Of a DNA stretch of 64,000 bases, positions 59,409 to 64,000 are shown one piece after another; within the stretch, counting starts at the first letter, position 1, and every line of letters begins with the position of its first letter. The notes beneath the pieces were generated by a model. That model did no database searches and was not told the DNA's origin. It was given only the letters and a program-made list of their open reading frames with translations. Made by a program: the position numbers and the translations under genes. The stretch is from Dyella humicola (GTDB lineage Bacteria > Pseudomonadota > Gammaproteobacteria > Xanthomonadales > Rhodanobacteraceae), in NCBI RefSeq assembly GCF_026283945.1, contig NZ_JAPDPC010000002.1, positions 62,001 through 126,000 of the forward strand, written 5' to 3'.

Positions 59409-61175
59409 TCAGCGCTTCATCGAGTTGAAGAACTCGTCGTTGGACTTTGTGTTCTTCATCTTGTCGAGCATGAACTCCATCGCGGCCAGCTCGTCCATCG
59501 GATGCAGCAGCTTGCGCAGAATCCAGATCTTGGACAGCAGGTCCGGCTCGATCAACAGGTCTTCGCGGCGGGTGCCGGAACGGTTGATGTCGATGGCCGG
59601 GTAGACGCGCTTCTCGGAGATGCGGCGGGACAGGTGCACTTCCATGTTGCCGGTGCCCTTGAACTCCTCGTAGATTACCTCGTCCATCTTGCTGCCGGTG
59701 TCGGTCAGCGCGGTGGCGATGATGGTGAGGCTGCCGCCTTCCTCCACATTACGCGCAGCACCGAAGAAACGCTTCGGACGCTGCAGCGCATTGGCGTCGA
59801 CACCGCCGGTGAGCACCTTGCCGGAGCTGGGTACCACGGTGTTGTAGGCGCGGGCGAGACGCGTGATGGAGTCGAGCAGGATCACCACGTCCTTCTTGTG
59901 CTCGACCAGGCGCTTGGCGCGCTCAATCACCATTTCGGCGACCTGCACGTGGCGCACGGCCGGCTCGTCGAAGGTCGAGGAGATCACTTCGGCACGCACG
60001 GTGCGGGCGATTTCCGTCACTTCTTCCGGGCGCTCGTCGATCAACAGCATGATCAGGTGCGCGTCGGGGTGGTTGTAGGTGATGGCCTGCGCGATGTTCT
60101 GCAGCATCATCGTCTTGCCGGACTTCGGCTGCGAGACGATCAGGCCACGCTGGCCGCGGCCGATGGGGGCGACCAGATCGAGGATGCGGCCGGTGATGTC
60201 CTCACTGGAACCGTTGCCGCGCTCAAGCTTGAAAGCCTTGCGCGGGAACAGCGGAGTGAGGTTCTCGAACAGCATCTTGTTCTTCGACGCCTCCGGCGGA
60301 TCGCCGTTGATGTCGTCGACCTTGAGCATGGCGAAGTAACGCTCGCCTTCCTTCGGATGGCGCACGCGCCCGGTGATGTAGTCGCCGGTGCGCAGGTTGA
60401 AGCGGCGGATCTGGCTGGGCGACACATAGATGTCGTCCGGACCGGCCAGGTAGGACTCGTCGGCCGAGCGCAGGAAGCCGAAGCCGTCCTGCAGGATCTC
60501 CAGCACGCCCTCGGCCCAGATGCCGCCGCCGGAGCGGGCATGCGCCTTGAGGATGTTGAAGACCACGTCCTGCTTGCGGGCACGCGCCACGCCTTCCTGC
60601 ACACCCAGCGATTCGGCGAATTCCAGCAACTGGATCGCGTTCTTGCGCTTGAGTTCGGTCAGGTTGATCAGGCGGTCGTTGCTGCCGGCATCAGCGTACT
60701 CATCGTCCACGGGCAGGCCGTTGGGGTTGCGCGGATGACCGCCCCCCTGCTGACCGCCCTGGCCACCGGGGCCACCGGGGCCACGCGGCTGGTTACGCTC
60801 ATGACGACGACGGCGGCCGCGACCATCACGGTCGTTGCGGTCGTTGCGGTTGTTGAAGCCCGGGTTGCCGCCGTTCGGCTGGCCACCTTCGCGCGCTTCC
60901 TGGGGCGGGCGCTGGGCGCCATCGCCTTGCGGAGCGGATTCGGAGGGGGCCGTGTTCACCGGCGCTGGAGCCGGAGCCGGCGCGGGAGCCTCGACAGCCG
61001 GCGCAGAGCGCTCGACCGGCGGGGGCGGCGGAATGTTCAACTGCGCCTGCTTCTCTGCCCTGGCGGCCTCGGCCGCTGCAGCAGACTTGCGTGGTGCTCG
61101 GGTGCGGGTCTCTGCCACAGGCTTCGACTCGGCGCCCTTGGCGTCGGTAGTTTCTTTGCTTTCGATATCAGACAC
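59409..61175 (-). CDS. rho: Transcription termination factor Rho with long N-terminal extension
   Basis: The 588-residue RNA-dependent ATPase ends untranslated transcripts. About 165 residues precede the conserved core (which starts [17 protein letters not shown]): an Ala/Pro-rich part, then an Asn/Asp/Arg/Gly-rich part ([32 protein letters not shown]), probably disordered and RNA-binding. The core has the cold-shock-like RNA site ([20 protein letters not shown]), Walker A ([10 protein letters not shown]) and Q-loop/R-loop regions. E. coli Rho has 419 residues and no such extension. Start: GTG at 61175, with GAGG seven bases upstream; a TTG at 61181 is too close to that site. trxA lies upstream on the same strand, as in E. 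coli. Confidence 0.95.
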   Translation of the reverse strand: MSDIESKETTDAKGAESKPVAETRTRAPRKSAAAAEAARAEKQAQLNIPPPPPVERSAPAVEAPAPAPAPAPVNTAPSESAPQGDGAQRPPQEAREGGQPNGGNPGFNNRNDRNDRDGRGRRRRHERNQPRGPGGPGGQGGQQGGGHPRNPNGLPVDDEYADAGSNDRLINLTELKRKNAIQLLEFAESLGVQEGVARARKQDVVFNILKAHARSGGGIWAEGVLEILQDGFGFLRSADESYLAGPDDIYVSPSQIRRFNLRTGDYITGRVRHPKEGERYFAMLKVDDINGDPPEASKNKMLFENLTPLFPRKAFKLERGNGSSEDITGRILDLVAPIGRGQRGLIVSQPKSGKTMMLQNIAQAITYNHPDAHLIMLLIDERPEEVTEIARTVRAEVISSTFDEPAVRHVQVAEMVIERAKRLVEHKKDVVILLDSITRLARAYNTVVPSSGKVLTGGVDANALQRPKRFFGAARNVEEGGSLTIIATALTDTGSKMDEVIYEEFKGTGNMEVHLSRRISEKRVYPAIDINRSGTRREDLLIEPDLLSKIWILRKLLHPMDELAAMEFMLDKMKNTKSNDEFFNSMKR

Positions 61176-61239
61176 GGGCAAACCTCATGCGGGGCGCCGT
61201 TGGTTACACAGGGAGGGTGACGGTGCGCGGACGGCGCGG

Positions 61240-61310
61240 GGGACAGGACTGTCCCGACGGACACACGAAATCTAGCACCCGATCCGCGGCGACGTAAAGC
61301 GCCGCGATCG
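61240..61310 (-). promoter_or_regulatory. Structured leader of rho
   Basis: Between trxA and rho lie two hairpins: GGGACAG-GA-CTGTCCC (61240-61255) and CGCGGCG (61285-61291) with CGCCGCG (61300-61306), the latter extended by CGAT/ATCG across a one-base bulge. rho genes are autoregulated by termination in their leader in E. coli; these hairpins may serve this, or one may end the trxA transcript. Confidence 0.45.
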
Positions 61311-61434
61311 AGATAATTCAGAATTGGAGCATTTCATGGTCTCCGAGTCGGCCTGCTGGGCCAGGCCGGCTCGCTGGCGTGGCGGTGTCATCGCCGGTGA
61401 GCGACGTGGCCACTCGGAGTCCATGCGGATGCCT

Positions 61435-61761
61435 TTAGATGGCCTTGTCGATCATCTGGGCGAGCTGACCCTTGCTGACCGCGCCGATCTGGGTGGCTTC
61501 GACCTTGCCGTCCTTGAACACCATCAGGGTCGGGATGCCGCGGACGCCATAGTTGCGGGGCGTCTTCTGGTTATGGTCGATATTGATCTTGGCAATGCGC
61601 AGCTTGCCCTCGTACTGCTTGGCCAGCTCGTCCAGGATGGGGGCAATGGCCTTGCATGGGCCGCACCACTCCGCCCAGAAATCCAGCAACACCGGGGTGT
61701 CGGACTTGAGCACTTCCTGCTCAAAGGCATCGTCGCTTACATGGGTAATCAGGTCGCTCAC
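61435..61761 (-). CDS. trxA: Thioredoxin
   Basis: This 108-residue cytoplasmic disulfide reductase has the active site [20 protein letters not shown] (WCGPC near residue 33), the cis-proline stretch [14 protein letters not shown] and a C-terminal helix ([13 protein letters not shown]). The start is the GTG at 61761, with GGAGA six bases upstream, giving [20 protein letters not shown] as in other TrxA; the in-frame extension to 61908 adds an unrelated basic stretch. It is divergent from rhlB and precedes rho, the same order as in E. coli. Confidence 0.95.
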   Translation of the reverse strand: MSDLITHVSDDAFEQEVLKSDTPVLLDFWAEWCGPCKAIAPILDELAKQYEGKLRIAKINIDHNQKTPRNYGVRGIPTLMVFKDGKVEATQIGAVSKGQLAQMIDKAI

Positions 61762-62205
61762 CGGGGTCTCCGAGGTTGGGCGGGAAGGGCGTTGACGACC
61801 TCGCGCCCAGCATCGGCTACACTGGGGCGCCCATGAAGCGCGGGGTCGTTCCGAAAAGAAGGTTGTTGCCGTTGCGGCAGACCTCCATTGCAGCCTAACT
61901 CGGGGCACGATTCAAGCGATTCAAGGGCGGCCACGGACAGTTCCGTTGACATAGGTGAAAGGGTTCCCTTGGGGCCCCAGTCTCTTAGGACGCAGTCCTT
62001 TGACCTATGCCAGCGGAGCTGCCGGTACTTGCCGCCTCCCTCCGGCGCCAGCCACGGAAACGTATTGCCGGCACGCGCAATCTTCGGATTCTGCCTGCCA
62101 CCACGCCCTGGCCGTGCCGACCATCCACCTGTTCCTTTGAGCGTCTCAACGCCGAGGAGCCGGGCAGTCTGCTCCTGCGATGCCCGATCAATATTCCCTA
62201 TAGCG
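61762..62205. other. Long structured region between trxA and rhlB
   Basis: A 444-base region, much longer than in E. coli. A TACACT -10-like box at 61818-61823 (plus strand) would give rhlB a long leader. CATAGGT (61950-61956) pairs with ACCTATG (62003-62009), enclosing the small hairpin AGGAC-GCA-GTCCT (61987-61999) and GGGGCCCC. The frame that runs in phase into rhlB from 61888 is Ser/Pro/Arg-rich and unlike any RhlB. A structured RNA or a regulatory leader is possible. Confidence 0.45.
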
Positions 62206-63933
62206 ATGTCACAAACTGTACTCACTGATACTTTTTTCACCAATTTCGATCTCCATCCACTGCTGCAGCAAGGCCTCGACGAGGCGGGATTCACCCGCTG
62301 CACGCCGATCCAGGCACTGACCCTGCCGATGGCGCTCGCCGGCCGCGATGTCGCCGGCCAGGCGCAGACCGGCACGGGTAAGACCTGCGCCTTCCTGGTG
62401 GCGACCATGAATCGCCTGCTGACCACCTCGGCCGTAGCCGAGCGCAAGGACAGCGATCCGCGTGCCCTGGTGATCGCCCCGACCCGCGAGCTGGCGATCC
62501 AGATCGAAAAGGACGCCAAGGCGATCGGCCGCCACACCGGCCTGCGCACCGCGCTGATCTATGGCGGCGTCGACTATGACAAGCAGCGCCAGCAGCTCAA
62601 GGATGGCTGCGACATCATCATCGCCACGCCGGGCCGCCTGCTCGACTATTACAAGCAGCACGTGTTCAGCCTCGACGCCGTCGAGGTGATGGTGATCGAC
62701 GAGGCGGACCGCATGTTCGACCTCGGCTTCATCAAGGACGTGCGCTTCATCTTCCGCCGCCTGCCGGCGCGCGAGCAGCGCCAGGTGCTGCTGTTCTCCG
62801 CCACGCTGAGCCATCGCGTGCTGGAGCTTGCCTACGAGCACATGCACAACGCCGAGAAGCTGGTGGTGGAGACGGAAAACGTCACCGCCGACCGCGTGCG
62901 CCAGGTTGTCTACTTCCCCGCCAAGGAAGAGAAGATGCCGCTGCTGCTCAATCTGCTGGACCGCACCAAGGCCGAGCGCAGCATCATCTTCGTCAACACC
63001 AAGGCGGCCGCCGAGCGCATCACCGATCGCGTGAAGCGCCAGGGCTACCGCGTGGGCGCGCTGTCCGGCGACGTGCCGCAGCTCAAGCGCCAGAAGCTGC
63101 TGCAGCGCTTCCAGGAAGGCCAGCTCGACATGCTGGTATGCACCGACGTGGCCGCGCGCGGCCTGCATATCCCGGCGGTCAGCCACGTCTTCAACTACGA
63201 CCTGCCGCAGGATGCCGAAGATTACGTGCACCGCATCGGCCGTACCGCGCGGCTGGGAGCCGAAGGCGACGCGATCAGCTTCGCCTGCGACCTGTATGCG
63301 ATGTCGCTGCCCGATATCGAGACGTATATCGACCAGCGCATCCCGGTGGCGAACATCGAGCCGGACATGCTGGTGATGCCGCAGCCGCGCGAGCAGGACG
63401 CGCAGTTCATGGCCGATGTCGCTGCCGATAGCGCCGCGTTCGGCGACAAGGTGGAAGCGCGCGAGAAGGACGGTTCGCCGAGCAAGCGTTCGGGCAGCCG
63501 CAACGGTCGCGGCCGTGATGGCGAGCGTCCCGCACGCAGCGACAAGCCGCGTGAACCGCGCAAGCCGCGCGTCGAGGTAGCTGCCCAGGAAAGCGCCGTT
63601 GCCGTGGCAATGCCCGCCGAGACCAAGCCGGCTGAGGCAAATGGCGAGACGGTCGATGCCGCGGAGCGCAAGCGCCGCCGCCGTCGCGGTGGTCGTGGTC
63701 GTCGTCGTGATGGCGATGCGCCCGCTGTGGAGACCGCAGCGAGCCCGGCAGCCGAGAACGGCCGTGCACCGCGCGGCGAGCGTCGCTCGTCGCGTGAGCG
63801 CGGTGGTGCGGATACCGCGCATGCGCGTCCTTCGCGCCAGGTGGCGATCACCTCGGGCAAGTCGAACGAGCAGTCCTCGCCGAAGAAGGACGGATTCTTC
63901 CGTCGCTTGAGCCGCTTCTTTACCGGTCGTTGA
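62206..63933 (+). CDS. rhlB: DEAD-box ATP-dependent RNA helicase RhlB
   Basis: The 575-residue helicase unwinds RNA, and in E. coli feeds structured RNA to RNase E. It starts [20 protein letters not shown] and has motif I AQTGTGKT, motif [15 protein letters not shown], motif III SAT, and motif [12 protein letters not shown]. The last 170 residues (from about 400) form a low-complexity tail rich in Arg, Ala, Glu and Pro ([18 protein letters not shown]) typical of RhlB in Xanthomonadales and likely RNA-binding. It is divergent from trxA-rho. Start at 62206: the family similarity begins here and the upstream frame is not coding-like. Confidence 0.93.
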   Translation: MSQTVLTDTFFTNFDLHPLLQQGLDEAGFTRCTPIQALTLPMALAGRDVAGQAQTGTGKTCAFLVATMNRLLTTSAVAERKDSDPRALVIAPTRELAIQIEKDAKAIGRHTGLRTALIYGGVDYDKQRQQLKDGCDIIIATPGRLLDYYKQHVFSLDAVEVMVIDEADRMFDLGFIKDVRFIFRRLPAREQRQVLLFSATLSHRVLELAYEHMHNAEKLVVETENVTADRVRQVVYFPAKEEKMPLLLNLLDRTKAERSIIFVNTKAAAERITDRVKRQGYRVGALSGDVPQLKRQKLLQRFQEGQLDMLVCTDVAARGLHIPAVSHVFNYDLPQDAEDYVHRIGRTARLGAEGDAISFACDLYAMSLPDIETYIDQRIPVANIEPDMLVMPQPREQDAQFMADVAADSAAFGDKVEAREKDGSPSKRSGSRNGRGRDGERPARSDKPREPRKPRVEVAAQESAVAVAMPAETKPAEANGETVDAAERKRRRRRGGRGRRRDGDAPAVETAASPAAENGRAPRGERRSSRERGGADTAHARPSRQVAITSGKSNEQSSPKKDGFFRRLSRFFTGR

Positions 63934-63962
63934 GTGGTCGAACGGGCGACGTACTTGCGCCA

Positions 63963-63991
63963 AGCTGTCGCGGGCATAACCCGCGGCAGCT
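63963..63991 (+). terminator. Hairpin after rhlB
   Basis: AGCTG-T-CGCGGG (63963-63974), loop CATAA, CCCGCG-G-CAGCT (63980-63991): a 12-bp stem with one G-U pair, 29 bases after the rhlB stop. The window ends before a possible T tract can be seen. Confidence 0.6.
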
Positions 63992-64000
63992 GATCGACAG

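Noticed and set aside
59502-61220. Plus-strand open frame of about 572 codons
   Set aside because: Antisense to rho; low-complexity shadow frame.
61888-62205. In-frame upstream extension of rhlB
   Set aside because: Ser/Pro/Arg-rich with many cysteines, unlike any RhlB; the ATG at 62206 begins the family similarity.
61950-62205. 6S RNA, signal-recognition RNA or RNase P RNA in the rhlB leader
   Set aside because: I compared the stretch on both strands with the conserved cores of these RNAs from memory and found no match.
62209-63963. Minus-strand open frame of about 584 codons
   Set aside because: Antisense to rhlB; no family features.
1-64000. tRNA, rRNA, CRISPR arrays, prophage or intact insertion sequences
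   Set aside because: No cloverleaf, rRNA motif, regularly spaced repeats, integrase or transposase gene was seen; only short palindromic elements are present.

Overview
The window is about 64 kb of GC-rich chromosome from a gammaproteobacterium of the Xanthomonadales/Lysobacterales, most likely Rhodanobacteraceae (Dyella, Luteibacter, Rhodanobacter or Frateuria type). This rests on the divergent rhlB / trxA-rho arrangement, two large TonB-dependent receptors (one of the Oar type), a glycan-utilisation operon built from a LacI regulator, a TonB receptor, glycosidases and a glucokinase, and short palindromic intergenic repeats. The genus is inferred, not proven. I saw no rRNA, tRNA, CRISPR array, intact insertion sequence, phage or plasmid gene.

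Layout. (1) 1-11430: an amino-sugar glycan operon on the minus strand, in transcription order glucokinase, GH20 hexosaminidase, TonB receptor, APC permease, GH2 exo-glucosaminidase-like enzyme, LacI regulator. A perfect 16-bp palindrome overlaps a TTGACA box just upstream of glk. The enzymes would trim chito-oligosaccharides outside the cytoplasm, the receptor and permease would import products, and Glk would phosphorylate them. (2) 11430-25600: an accessory stretch with small proteins, a membrane-anchored carboxylesterase, an ICMT-like protein, lldD, a DHFR-like reductase, a solitary ketosynthase, a quinone reductase with a divergent LysR regulator, an M14-type peptidase and a GFA protein. 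It carries several short palindromic repeats. (3) 24263-28700: a thioredoxin-fold periplasmic protein with an Oar-like TonB receptor. (4) 29131-37222: exported proteins, namely a DUF1579-like protein, a Sel1 protein, two tandem paralogous lipoproteins, an AIM24-family protein, a double-retropepsin/TPR protein and a phospholipase D-type lipoprotein. (5) 37543-41559: a PAS-LuxR regulator beside a stress-type group (hydrophilic 53-aa protein, BON protein, CsbD, a 27-aa membrane peptide, an Nramp-family carrier).

(6) 41840-47647: a tripartite heavy-metal-type RND efflux operon with overlapping genes. (7) 47817-50677: a putative leader micro-ORF, rsgA, a 163-bp element with perfect 16-bp terminal inverted repeats, a GNAT, a second GFA protein and a small membrane protein. 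(8) 50708-59248: a signalling block with a CHASE2 protein lacking an output domain, a LysM/FecR protein, a hybrid kinase without an evident periplasmic sensor, a divergent NarL-type response regulator and a PAS-GGDEF cyclase. (9) 59409-64000: housekeeping rho, trxA and rhlB, with a long structured region between trxA and rhlB.

The best candidates for something undescribed are the split CHASE2/FecR/hybrid-kinase block with its nested palindrome, the tandem lipoprotein family, the double-hairpin micro-ORF before rsgA, the 163-bp inverted-repeat element and the structured leader before rhlB. None is proven from sequence alone.
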